The translations under genes and the position numbers were made by a program. A model generated the notes under the pieces. The model ran no database searches, was not told the origin of the DNA, and was given only the letters and a program-made list of their open reading frames with translations. Shown here in pieces: positions 11,820-21,764 of a stretch of DNA of 64,000 bases. The DNA lies in contig CM022953.1 in NCBI GenBank assembly GCA_012931725.1, forward strand, positions 27,818,030-27,882,029. Reading direction: 5' to 3'. The first letter of the stretch is position 1. The number at the start of each line of letters is the position of its first letter. The DNA comes from Litsea cubeba. Lineage: Eukaryota; Streptophyta; Magnoliopsida; Laurales; Lauraceae.

Positions 11820-11990
11820 CTCGGCCTCATGCCAGTCCTCAGCTCGGCATCAGTGCCAGACTCCAGGTTGGCAGTAACAATGGTCACCTCGCCAGCGTCA
11901 CAGCTCCGCAGCAGTGTCATTCCTCAGTTCGGCATCAGTGCCAGTTTCCAGGTTGTCAGTAATACTGGTCACCTTGGCAGCATCGCCAGA
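11820..11990 (+). repeat. Two imperfect units of about 90 bp in N
   Basis: CAGTCCTCAGCTCGGCATCAGTGCCAG with a following CAGTAACAATGGTCACCTCG-type block recurs in altered form about 90 bp later. Non-coding, close to the polypurine tract. Confidence 0.55.
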
Positions 11991-12169
11991 ATACTTCCAA
12001 CGAGACTGCGCCTCTGGCGACGGGCCAGCTGGTCATGTCTCGATCTCTCAGTTGGTGATGAATCAGTTGACTGGACCATCGATCTCAAGCGGCAAACAGC
12101 TCCAAGGCACAAGTGTTATCCTCCATGATACTTAGCTTCCGACCTCAAAGAGAAGTCTAATGAGCTCAG

Positions 12170-12183
12170 AAGCTGGGGGACTT
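12170..12183 (+). other. Polypurine tract of element N
   Basis: AAGCTGGGGGACTT lies directly before the right LTR start TGTGTGGGG, the expected place for plus-strand priming. Confidence 0.75.
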
Positions 12184-13116
12184 TGTGTGGGGAAATTCCC
12201 CAACTCATCAGAGTCCCGGCCAAGATGCTCCATTCCAGGCCCCCGCACCAGCAAGTCCATCCCGGCAAGCTCGGTCTCGTGCTCCACGCTTCCTATGCAC
12301 AACTCCCCTCACTTCGGCAGTGCACGCCTTAGCAATGCCAGACTGCTCCACTTCGGCAGGATCCACTTCGGCCAAAGCACTCCTACTTCGGCTAGTGCTC
12401 CATCTCGGCACCTTTGCCAGAAGTCTTTAGCCAAGCCATGCCGTCACCGAGCTCGGCTGCCCAGCACGGCGACAGTGCCAGCCCCTTCGACCTCGGCAAC
12501 GGTGCCAGGGCCCTATATCTCCTCCAGGTCCTCAGCTCGGGGAGACACTCCATCTCGGCCAAGCGCCTCATATCGATGAAAGTAATGAGCACTGACAGCT
12601 GTCCTCCCATAGACGCTCAAGCACGCTACGGCCCGTGCGACAAGACAAAGGGACAGTCTATATCTCCTGACAGATCGCCGTCCACAGCTCCCAAGCCAGG
12701 ATATGGCCAGATGGGACAAGACAGGCTCGACGGGACTGCAATTAAAGAAGAGCAGGCTACGATGGGACCGCGCCTCCCTACTACCTGGCAATGTGGGGTA
12801 TGACAAGACAGTCAACTACCCCTTTGCCTCCTGTCTTCCTCTATATAAACACAAGAACAGTTCACGAGCAGAGGAGGCCGACGGATACACCATTCTGGTA
12901 TGCCATCTTCTTCCCCCAAAAATCTCCATCCTCTGTCCAGTTCATATACTGACTTAGGCATCGGAGAGCCTTGCGCTGCCCAGGCCAAGGTCCTCTGACC
13001 TTCTATTCTTCTTCCCTTTCTCAGGCTTCAGGCGCAGGCATCGGTGTTCCTAATCTCCTTGGATAAGTCCGTGCAGGCACCCCCTATTCTTGTGAGTTAC
13101 ATTTTTTGCACTTACA
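12184..13116 (+). repeat. 3' LTR of element N (933 bp)
   Basis: Same ends as the left LTR (TGTGTGGGG ... CTTACA) and followed by the target duplication ATTAT. By eye about 13 substitutions and a 3-bp gap separate the two. Confidence 0.93.
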
Positions 13117-13121
13117 ATTAT
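13117..13121. repeat. Target-site duplication ATTAT (right) of element N
   Basis: Matches 8475-8479 exactly. The surrounding sequence is an AT repeat, so a small chance-match risk remains, but both LTR ends fit. Confidence 0.8.
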
Positions 13122-13499
13122 TATATATATATATTTATGTGTGTGTGTGAAGCGAACAGGTTTAATTTTGACTATCCAATTTATTTTGACTATCCAATTT
13201 ATTTTGAAGGCAAAGATTTGATATTTGTTTGTGCCACATCAACAATGAGAGGCTATGACCGAGATCCAAGGAACATAAGCATGATGTGAATCAAGATTTA
13301 TGAGACAAATGTCGATTATAGAGTGGCATTCAAGATATTGATTCTTCAAATCAAATCCAATAACCTGTGGCTTTGATACCACATGTGATCTGATTAACAT
13401 ACAATCATTTGATATATTGTTATTATGACAGATCTGAATAACCTCTATTTAGTCTCATAAATAGAAATAAATTATATCTACCTCCATGAGAATGAAAGT
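13122..13499. other. Spacer between elements N and G
   Basis: AT-rich DNA with short simple repeats (TATATATATATTTATG, GTGTGTGTGTG) and a doublet of TTTTGACTATCCAATTTA near 13166-13203. No gene seen. It continues the AT-rich flank that precedes N and represents the N target site. Confidence 0.6.
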
Positions 13500-14034
13500 T
13501 GTGGGGGGAAAATTCGAATTTGTCATCGGGCCGAGCCTAGATAAAGGTCAACATGACCTGAACCTTTGTTTGGGCCCAATGAATATTAAGAAACGGTAAA
13601 ATAGCAGTTTAATGAGACAGAGAGCAACAATGATGGGGGTTAATCACGGAATTAAGGCAGTGCACGATGAGACATCAAGGATGCTTCAATTCGAAAACCT
13701 TGAAGCAAGGAGATCGTGCACAATAAAAAGGAAAAACATTGGAGAAGAAGAGAAAGAGGATCAGAACAAGAAGATATAAAAGGAAGATGTTTATCAGACC
13801 AAAGGGGTAAGAAAAAATCATAACACAAAACAATATAATCATTTTTGATAAATGAGAGAGTTATTGACTTTATCATCGGAGATTCCTCGATCAAACCAAC
13901 CGATCGAGTCCTACTGATGATTTTTTGTGACTCAGACGGGAATTCCTATCCTGTCCAAGAAGAAGTAGCAAACTCTCCATTGCTGAGCAGAGCTGGTCAG
14001 CTTGTTAGCCGACCAAACAAATTCAACTCTTACA
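13500..14034 (+). repeat. 5' LTR of element G
   Basis: The right end is secure: CTCTTACA followed by the primer-binding site. I place the left end at TGTGGGGGGAAAATTCG (13500) by resemblance to the N LTR start TGTGTGGGGAAATTCC; no partner LTR is available to confirm it. A TATA-like TATAAAAG lies at 13775-13782. Confidence 0.65.
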
Positions 14035-14036
14035 AT

Positions 14037-14054
14037 TGGCGCCGTCTGTGGGAA
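14037..14054 (+). other. Primer-binding site of element G
   Basis: TGGCGCCGTCTGTGGGAA, identical to that of N at 9418-9435. Confidence 0.85.
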
Positions 14055-14099
14055 ACGGAGCAGGAAATCATCTACTGACGTTTCTTCTAGCTGATAAAT

Positions 14100-16050
14100 A
14101 TGGCGGATCAAGAGCTCGGTCTTGGATCACAGCACCAAGCTAAATACTCTCAATCTCAAATAGAGGCGACCCAGGCCAAAGATCGCTAAATACGCCTGGG
14201 AAAGAATCCAGTGGTAGGCCATCCCGATGATCGAGATGATGAATATGTTGTATGCCCGGACAATGATCGGACTAACCCCATACCAGGTGAAAAAGGACGA
14301 ATCCTGTCAGAAGTACACCGCGCTGGTCCAAGCCATGCTTTAAATCCACCATCTGTGGATAAAATGCAAAAGGGACCCCGCCAGAAACAAGGTCATGAAC
14401 ACCAGGGATTAGTTTCATCTCGGGACATAATAGTCCGCCTGGAACAATCTTGTAAAGAAGCTGTCCGAGACCTGACACAAGGAATGAAACAGCAGAAGGA
14501 AAAGCTCAACTGTCTGCTGCTAGAGCTAGAGGCAGCAAAGGAAGCGCAAGGACATCCCCCAAGTAAGGAGAATCTTTGGAAAGGTTCAGAAACCGCTCAT
14601 AAAAGCCGAAGAATGGAGCGCCGAGGAAGCACTGATGTATGGGGGCCCAGAAGTCACCATTGTGTATCGAAATTTCAGCGATCCCGACCTAAGCATAGAG
14701 CAAGGGATGAAGGAAGCAGGACGTCGAGCTCCTTGCAGCGAGGGGAGGAGAGGTCTGAAATCCGAACACGAGGTCCAAAAAATACTGCTTTCTTGAGGAA
14801 AAAGACAGCCACACGTGGGCTAGGTGAAGAAGACGTACAAGACTTGATCGAGAGGGCTCTGGCAAATCAGAGACCTCGTCAGGAAACCATGTTCCGAGTA
14901 AGATACTTGGGGAATGAACAAAGCTTCGTATCTCCTTTTTCAAAGGAAATAGAGAGAGCAGACCCACCTCGGTGATTCTCAACTCCTAAGCTAAGGATTT
15001 ATTATGGCACCTCTGATCCTGCCGACCACGTCCAACATTTCCTGCATTCCATGGCGCTTTGGATCAGAAACGAATCACTAATGTGCAGAGTCTTTCCCTC
15101 AAGCTTGGGGGATCTGGCATTAAAGTGGTTCTCTCGCCTTAAGCCAAGATTGATACATTGCTTCCGAGAGCTCGCAGCATCTTTCGTCACGAACTCGAAG
15201 TAGCCGAAGGACGTTGGAGCATTGCTTTCTCTTAAGAAACAAAGATTGGAAAGCTTGAAGGAATACAATGCTCGTTACTGGCGTCTATATAATGAAGTAG
15301 AGGGAAGTAATGAACAGGTACCAATAGCCACCTTCAAATTAGGACTATCAAAAGAAAGTAAGCTCTGTCAATCATTGACAAGGCGATCCCCAATCACGTA
15401 GGGATATCTGATAGAGAGGATCAAAGAGTTCATTAAACTGGAAGAGGACATGGGAGCACCTGAACCAAGGACGATACGAGCAGCAGATGAAGGATTCAGG
15501 AAAAAAAAGACGAAGGGAGTTTGGTGAGGTCGCTGATAGGAGGTTGGGTAGTGCCGAACCCACAAGAGCAGCCTACGAGGGAATATATACGATCTTCAAA
15601 GATCCAATATATAGGATCCTCACTCAAATAAAAGATAAACCATTCTTTAAAAGACCTCCAAAAATTGTCAGTGACCCCGGACGCTGGAACCCTAACCTAT
15701 GGTGTTCCTACCATCGGGAAAATGGTCATCTAACAGAAAATTATCGGATGCTCAAGCAACATCTGGAAGACCTAGTCAGAGATGGTCATCTGAAGGAATA
15801 TGTAGAGGAGATGCGCTCAAAGAAGGGTAGAGAGAGCTCAGATCGGAAAGAATTTAAAAAAGCTGCATATGAAGGACCTGTGAGGGTAATAGATGTGGTG
15901 CATGGGACAATAAACCCAGTAGAGGTCACAATCCAATCTATCCGAGCACAAAGAAAGATGGCTGTGCATTTGAAGGAGGTGTACCAAGTGGACTCCGGGC
16001 CAAGCTTGGTCGGCAAGTCCGGGCATAGCAAGATGGAGATTTCGTTCTCC
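14100..16050 (+). pseudogene. Gag of element G, disabled
   Basis: The frame starts at the ATG at 14100 (MADQELGLGSQ) and reads in one frame with a stop at codon 30 (TAA, about 14187), a stop at 14976 (TGA after PPR), and others near 15200 and 15400. It still shows the gag core between stops: IYYGTSDPADHVQHF, SSLGDLALKWFSRLKP and REYNARYWRLYNEVEG-like segments. From about 15487 the frame changes to one that contains the degenerate zinc knuckle near 15705 (CSYHRENGHLTENY, whose last Cys is replaced by Tyr) and EDLVRDGHLKEYV. The capsid core resembles that of N. Several stops are consistent with C-to-T decay. Confidence 0.8.
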
Positions 16051-18126
16051 GATGAGGACCTACGAGATGTGGTCCAGCCCCACAATAATACCCTAGTACT
16101 AACTCTTCGAATACAGGGTTACGATGTCCGAAGAATGCTCATAGATCCCGGAAGCTCCTCGGAAATAATGTACGCCGAGCTATTTTAAAGCCTCGATCTA
16201 AAGCATTCAGATCTTAAGCCGACCTCAATTCTTTTGTTTGGATTCAGCGGCCAGGCAGTACACCCCCTTGGAGTCATAATCGTTCAGGTCGGAGCAAGTC
16301 CTGTTCGTCTAGATGTGGAATTCCTAGTGGTGGATGTGCCATCACCATATAATGCCATCATGGGACGAGCATGGATTTATCGTATGAGGGCAGTACCATC
16401 AACCTTTTACCAAAGGCTACATTTCCCAACACAGAAGGGAACCATGGAGATTAAAGGGGACCAAGCTGTCTCTAGAAGTTGTCTGGTTGCAGCAATAAAA
16501 GGAAAGGAGAGAAAAGTACTTGATGAAAACTCAAGTTCGTGCAGGAACGCCGACCTCAAATAGCAACCAATTTCAGGTCGGATTGAAGATGATGAATCAT
16601 TTTCCAGCCTGAACACCCCAGCAGTGGAAGAGCTGAAGAAGATTGTGGTACAAGGAGGGAATCCAGAAAAATTTTGGATGATTGGTATATTGATGTCCGA
16701 GGAAGAAAAAATTAGTTTGATTCAATTTTTAGATCAAAGTTCCGACATCTTTGCTTAGACCCCATATGAGATGCGTGGGGTTGACCCGGCAGTTATTAGC
16801 CATAAGCTGGGAGCAGATCCAAGGGTGAAGCCAGTAATGCAGAAACAGCGAAAGCTTGCACCCGAACGCAGAATATCGGTTTGTGTAGAAGTTAACAAGT
16901 TATTGGAAGCGGATGCAATCCGGGAGGTCCACTACCTAGAATGGTTGTCCAACACAGTGGTTGTACCATAGAAAGACAAAAAAATGGAGAGTGTGTGTGG
17001 ATTTCACCAACCTGAACAAAGCTTGTCCAAAATATAGCTTCCTATTAACAAAAATTGACCAACTGGTGGATTCTACGGCTTGTCATGAATGACTGGGCTT
17101 TCTGGATGCATACCGAGGATACCACCAAACATGGAGGAGGCCGACCAAGAAAAGACAACATTCATAACTCCAAAAGGCACCTATTGTTACAAAAGAATGC
17201 TATTTTGGCTTAAGAATGCAGGGGCCACATACCAGAGGTTGGTAGCAAAGATATTTCAAGATCTGATCGGGAAAACGGTTCAAGCTTACATTGATGACAT
17301 GGTGGTCAAGAGTCAAGAAAAAATTACTCATGAGCAAGATTTGAGCTCGGTCTTCAGTACCCTGCGAAGGTAGAAGCTCAAGTTGAACGCTTCAAAGTGT
17401 TCATTTGGTGTTAGCTCTAGAAAATTCCTAAGATACATTGTAACCCAGAGAGGAATCGAAGCAAATCCCGACCACATCCAGGCGATTCATATGATAGAAA
17501 GACCAAGCTCGAGAAAGGAGGTGCAAAGGTTGACAGGTATGCTCGCAGCCTTAAATCGATTTGTATCAAGACGCTCGGATAAATGCTAACCAATGTTCCT
17601 CGCTCTAAAAAAGAAAGTAGACAAGATATGGGACGAGCATTGTGATGAGGCTCTGGCTCAGATTAAGCAATATCTAAGCTCCCCACCTGTACTCTATATT
17701 CCTACCTCGGGAGAAGAGCTGATTTCGTATCTAGCAGCATACGAGTACGATGCTGAGACAAGATACCTACCTCTGGAGAAGCTCGCCTTAGCATTGGTGA
17801 GTGCAACACGGAAACTCATACACCACTTCCAGGCTCACTCAAGTAAGGTTCTGACCGAACATCCTTTACGAGCAATCTTGCAGAAGGCCGACTTGTCTGG
17901 AAGAATGGTTAAATGGGGTTAAATGGGCAATAGAACTTGGCAAGCACAATATAAAGATAGCTTTGAGGAATGCCATAAAGGGATAGAAAGTAGCTGAATT
18001 CATTATTGAATTTGCACATAAAGAGGAGTTGAAGCATAAAGAAGCTAGCTTGGAAGCTATTGAGGAGTGGCTGCTGCATGTTGATGGTGCATCTAATTCT
18101 AGAGGACCAGGAGCTGGTATGGTATT
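16051..18126 (+). pseudogene. Pol of element G (protease, RT, RNase H, partial aRNase H), disabled
   Basis: One frame, continuing from gag, spans most of the region with stops at about 16186, 16561, 16756 and 16969. Protease: MLIDPGSSSEIMY near 16140 (DPG at the active site). RT: GVDPAVISHKLGADP at about 16780, then FITPKGTYCYKRM, KNAGATYQRLV and the catalytic YIDDMVVKS (YIDD at 17287-17298). RNase H follows but has lost about 30 residues around 17745, and a 10-bp duplication GTTAAATGGG near 17910 shifts the frame. The second RNase H begins HVDGASNSRGPGAGMVF at about 18077 and is cut at 18126 by element O. Confidence 0.85.
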
Positions 18127-20774
18127 TGATGGACCGCTCTTCTGCTTGGTGCTACCGAGGTCGGCGGACGTGGGATTCCGTTTGATCCGACCCTTTCGCG
18201 CCCGGGGGGCAAAGCCGTGCATGCATCGACATTTTTTTTGTGTGTGGCTGTGCCAGATTTTCTATTTTACTTGGAACTGTAAGTGGTGATCCGGAGATCG
18301 ACCTTCACAAGTAAAAAGGAAATCAACTTCTTTCAAGTTTTGCATTGCACATATATTTAAGAAAAGAGACATTTTCTTGATTTGCTGTGAAAGGCGATTT
18401 TTTGGCATTTATAGCTGATTTTTGGAGTTTATAGTCGATTTTTGGCGTTTATAGCCGATTTTGCCATTTATAGCCGATTTTGGCGTTTATAGCCGATTTA
18501 CAATTCTTATCAATACTGAAAGACAAGAGCTGTGATTTTTGTCTCTTTAAAAAAAATATAAAACACAATGAAAGCAAGAACAGGAGGATCTAACTTCTCA
18601 GGAGATTGTGGGGGACTCATTCAGATTAACGGTCGCAAGCCATGTGTGGACTTCGCCATCATCCATGCAAATAAGAACAAAGGATGCTCTTGATTCGCTT
18701 GGCTTAGCTATAACCTCAGATTTTTAGAGGACAAAGACCAAGAGGAGGTCCTATGTCCAATAAAAAGCTAAGTAGACGAGCTGAAAAGCCACGTCTAAGC
18801 CATTGAAGGCAGAAGGAGAAGGCAAGGACCTTGGGGGGGGGGGGGGCACCCCAAGGGACTTTTGTCACCTTGTAGTGGTGGCCGGTGTAGAACTTTCGCA
18901 GAGTTTTCTCTCTTTTTTTCTCTGGATTTTTTGTGCTTTTTCCTGATCTGGGATCTGTGTTCGTGGAAGAAGTTATATAAAATGCTTTGGAGGACTCTCC
19001 TAATTATAGGCTTTTAGGTAGTCATTTAGGAGGATTTATGATCCTTAATTGTCATAAAGCTACATAAAGGGAGGAGTTACAAGATTTATTTCTTTATTTT
19101 GTAACTCCTTTTTCTTGGCTTCTGATTGGCTGGTGGAGATTGAGGGCATTTAGTTGCCTTTAATCACCATGATGGGAGGAGTTTCATGGTTTAAATGCCA
19201 TGAATCAATTGACTTGTAACTTCTGGATGCTTGCTTCTGATTGGGCCGTCCAAAGAAATGAATTAATGACTGCAATAAAGCTGGTTAATTAATCGCATTA
19301 AGTGGTCGTCGAGCAGTTGAAGAGTCGCGGGCCGTGCCGCGTCTTTTGGGATTCTTCTGGCGATGATCATCGATGGATCTTCATGTAGATCGACATCGGA
19401 CCACCATGTAACTTCCGGCATTGATTGTCAACAGCGGGTCGATGTCATCTGTCCTGTCGATTTCTTGATCGATCGGGTAGAAAGCACACCTTTTTGGTTG
19501 ACCAGTTGGCGATCAATGTTGATTTTGATACTCTTGAAGACACGTGATTTTGATGGATGCCGAAGGATTTAGTGCCTCAAAAGTATGGATTTTGGAAAAT
19601 CATTAGAGTTGGACGCTTCGAAATGTGAAAATAAAACGACGGAAAACGACCTCTCTGGGGCGAACCTGGCGGTCCGGAGCTCCAAGGTTGCCGGCGACCA
19701 TGCACAGGGTCGCCGGCGACCATGGGCCAGGGTCGCGGCGACCTGGGGGGGGGGGATTTGCCCCCTTTTGGTCCCGTTTCGCGGCCATTTCGAGGTCTTT
19801 TTCATTCTTTTTTTCTCCTGTATTTTTCTTGACACTTTTGCACATTTATTGGCCTGATTTCCATGTAGAAAACTTGATGAGAATCCCTGCATTTCGGGGA
19901 GCAAAGTTTCCAATTTTTCGGGAAAGTCGAAGACTTTGTCGCGTAGAGCTGCCGTTTTTCCGTCAGAAGCTGAAACTAGGTCAAACGATGTCGGAATGAC
20001 CTAATTTGAGGTGAAGCCTCCTGAACAATAAATAAGACTAACCAAAAGCTTTTATTTGAGTTTTGAAGCCGTATGGGTCCTGTCTCCAGTAGACTTGATT
20101 TTGTCGTGAGGAAGATTTCGCGACTTGATGTGCGGTCAACCGATGTCCGATTGACTTGAAATTTAACATGGAACCTATTGGAGTCATCTTGAGATGATCC
20201 ACAGGCTCTGTCTTGGAAACCATGGTCCCGGGGAGCTTCACCGCCGAGATGCCTGATTTGGCTTCGAGAGTCAAAGTATGGTCAAATGTTGTCGAAATGA
20301 CCTGAAACTTGACGTGTAGCCCTTTCTAAGCATCTTGAAACCACCCATGTGCTCTATCTGATGAGTCATGGGCTCGGTGGTTCTCGCCGCCGAGGGGCTT
20401 GATTTAGTTGTTCAAGGGTTAATGTAGGGTCAAACTTTGTCGGTTTGACTTGGAACTTGACATGGAGCCTTTTGGACGTATTTTGAGACCATCCATAGGC
20501 TTTGATCGAAGATTTGGTGGCTTTGATACTGTTGCCGCCGAGAGCTCCTATTCAGCTATTGGAGAACGAAGTTAGGCCAAATGATTTTAAAATGGCCCGA
20601 AACTTCTTGTGTACTCCTCTTTTGGCTGTCTTGAAGAATCTTGCAGTTTTTGTTTGATTCTGACAAGATTTAATTTTTGGAAGTAGCATTGCCTATTTAT
20701 AGCAGGCTGTGACTTCATGTAGTTCTCTTGATGTTGAAGAGGCAAAGTGACACATATATTTTTTTCTGTCAATA
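18127..20774 (-). repeat. LTR of element O (about 2.65 kb)
   Basis: Plus-strand ends are TGATGGACCGC on the left and CTGTCAATA on the right, followed by AATGCCCCTCGAGG, the minus-strand polypurine tract. It is clearly related along its length to the P LTRs but much more diverged, and its terminal ACA has become ATA. It includes the GGC-N7-GCC mini-array (about 18407-18500), partly decayed, and TGCCTATTTATAGC near the outer end, a minus-strand TATAAATAG. Confidence 0.88.
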
Positions 20775-21754
20775 AATGCCCCTCGAGGTACACGATGAGT
20801 TGCTTAACTGTTTAGTCGATGTGCCTCGAAGAGATTTTTGAAGGAGAGCTTGTGACTTGACCAAGAGTCTTTGAGTAGTCTTTCTTTTGGTATTGTAGCC
20901 TTTTGAGCTTCCAGGGGAATTTTATGGTAGTGAAAGGAATCACGTACCTTTTTGAGGCAAAGTTTAGAAGTTGACATCAGGGATGTGGATTTGGTTTTGA
21001 CCTTATGACCTAACAAGCTGTATGTGGCAGGTTAGGGGGTCGGGTTTGGTTTTGACCGTGTGACCCAACAAGCTGTATGTGGAATGTTGGGGGGTCGATT
21101 TTGGTTTTGATCTTGTGACCTAACAGGCTGTATGTGGTAAGTTAGGGGACCAGGATTTGGTTTTGGACTTTTGTGGAATGTCAATTTCAAGATTTTGGCT
21201 CAATTTAGTATATGAGGCTGGATGGTTTGACATGGGGCTTGGAATTCTTTTTTGTATGGTCCAATCAACTCAAAAGAGGCATGGAACTATTTTTGTATGC
21301 TCTTGGTAAAAGGGATTTCTCTTTGACTAAAAGTTCATTTTCTTATTATATATATTTTTTTAGTGCTTAGGTGGTCAAACCTGACTCATATGGGCTACCC
21401 CATGGGACCTTAAGCTTTTGAAGATGGCTTAGATCTCAAATGGTTTCATTTTTGTAAAGAATATCTAAAAATATCTCCTTTGGATAGAGAATATCTAAGA
21501 ATATCCTTACTTGGAGAGAATCTCTCATGTTCCCCTTATTTTGGGAGAGAATATTTCAAGATATCTTTCTTTGGGAGAGAATATCTCAAATCTCCTATCT
21601 TTTGGGAGAAAATCTCTCATTGCTTTCTTTTTTAGAGAGAATCCCTCAACATACTTTCTTTTGGGAAATAATATTTCTAATTTCTTTCTTTTGGTAAGGT
21701 TACTAATTAGTAACACTTACATCTTTCTTGTTTCCTTCTTTGGTTTGCTCTCTT
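20775..21754. other. Non-coding segment of O between LTR and antisense gene
   Basis: Holds the polypurine tract, three hairpin repeats (21009-21146) and an array of roughly 30-bp phrases (GGGAGAGAATATCTC-like, about 21460-21690) that leads to the TATA box of the antisense gene. An AAAATATCT motif lies at 21468-21476. No coding frame. Confidence 0.6.
21009..21146. repeat. Three hairpin repeats in O
   Basis: Each unit is a 6-7 bp stem around a conserved loop containing GCTGTATGTGG: CCTAAC/GTTAGG (21009-14/21031-36), CCCAACA/TGTTGGG (21064-70/21085-91), CCTAAC/GTTAGG (21119-24/21141-46). Four equivalent units lie in P at 35770-35971. Confidence 0.8.
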
Positions 21755-21764
21755 CTATAAAAGC
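21755..21764 (+). promoter_or_regulatory. TATA box of the antisense gene in O
   Basis: CTATAAAAGC, in the same relative place as in P (36558), about 115 bp before the start codon at 21877. Confidence 0.6.

Larger units (their letters stand above)
8480..13116 (+). mobile_element. Element N: complete gag-only, non-autonomous Ty3/gypsy (TR-GAG-like) retrotransposon
   Basis: This is a 4.6-kb element with LTRs at 8480-9415 and 12184-13116, a primer-binding site at 9418, a gag frame at 9468-10520, a polypurine tract before the right LTR and a 5-bp target duplication ATTAT. There is no protease, RT, RNase H or integrase, so it cannot move alone. The space where pol would sit (10521-12167) is filled with tandem arrays. 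Gypsy elements reduced to LTRs plus gag are known in plants as TR-GAG elements. By eye the LTRs differ at about 13 positions plus one 3-bp gap, so insertion was fairly recent. The likely helper is a Tat-type element such as G, whose primer-binding site is identical. Confidence 0.9.
13500..18126 (+). mobile_element. Element G: truncated Ty3/gypsy of the Tat lineage
   Basis: It has a 5' LTR of about 535 bp, a primer-binding site, gag, protease, RT, RNase H and the start of a second (archaeal-type) RNase H, in that order on the plus strand. The second RNase H after the normal one is the hallmark of the Tat lineage. The element is broken at 18126/18127, where the left LTR of element O begins; its integrase and 3' LTR are not in the window, or lie beyond the nest. 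It carries many nonsense codons and small shifts, so it is the oldest layer of the nest. Confidence 0.85.

Noticed and set aside
19569..19999. Overlapping frames in the GC-rich part of the O LTR (also 34316-34846 and 55055-55861)
   Set aside because: They are on both strands of an LTR, near a CGCCGGCGACC-rich block, and are not gene-like.
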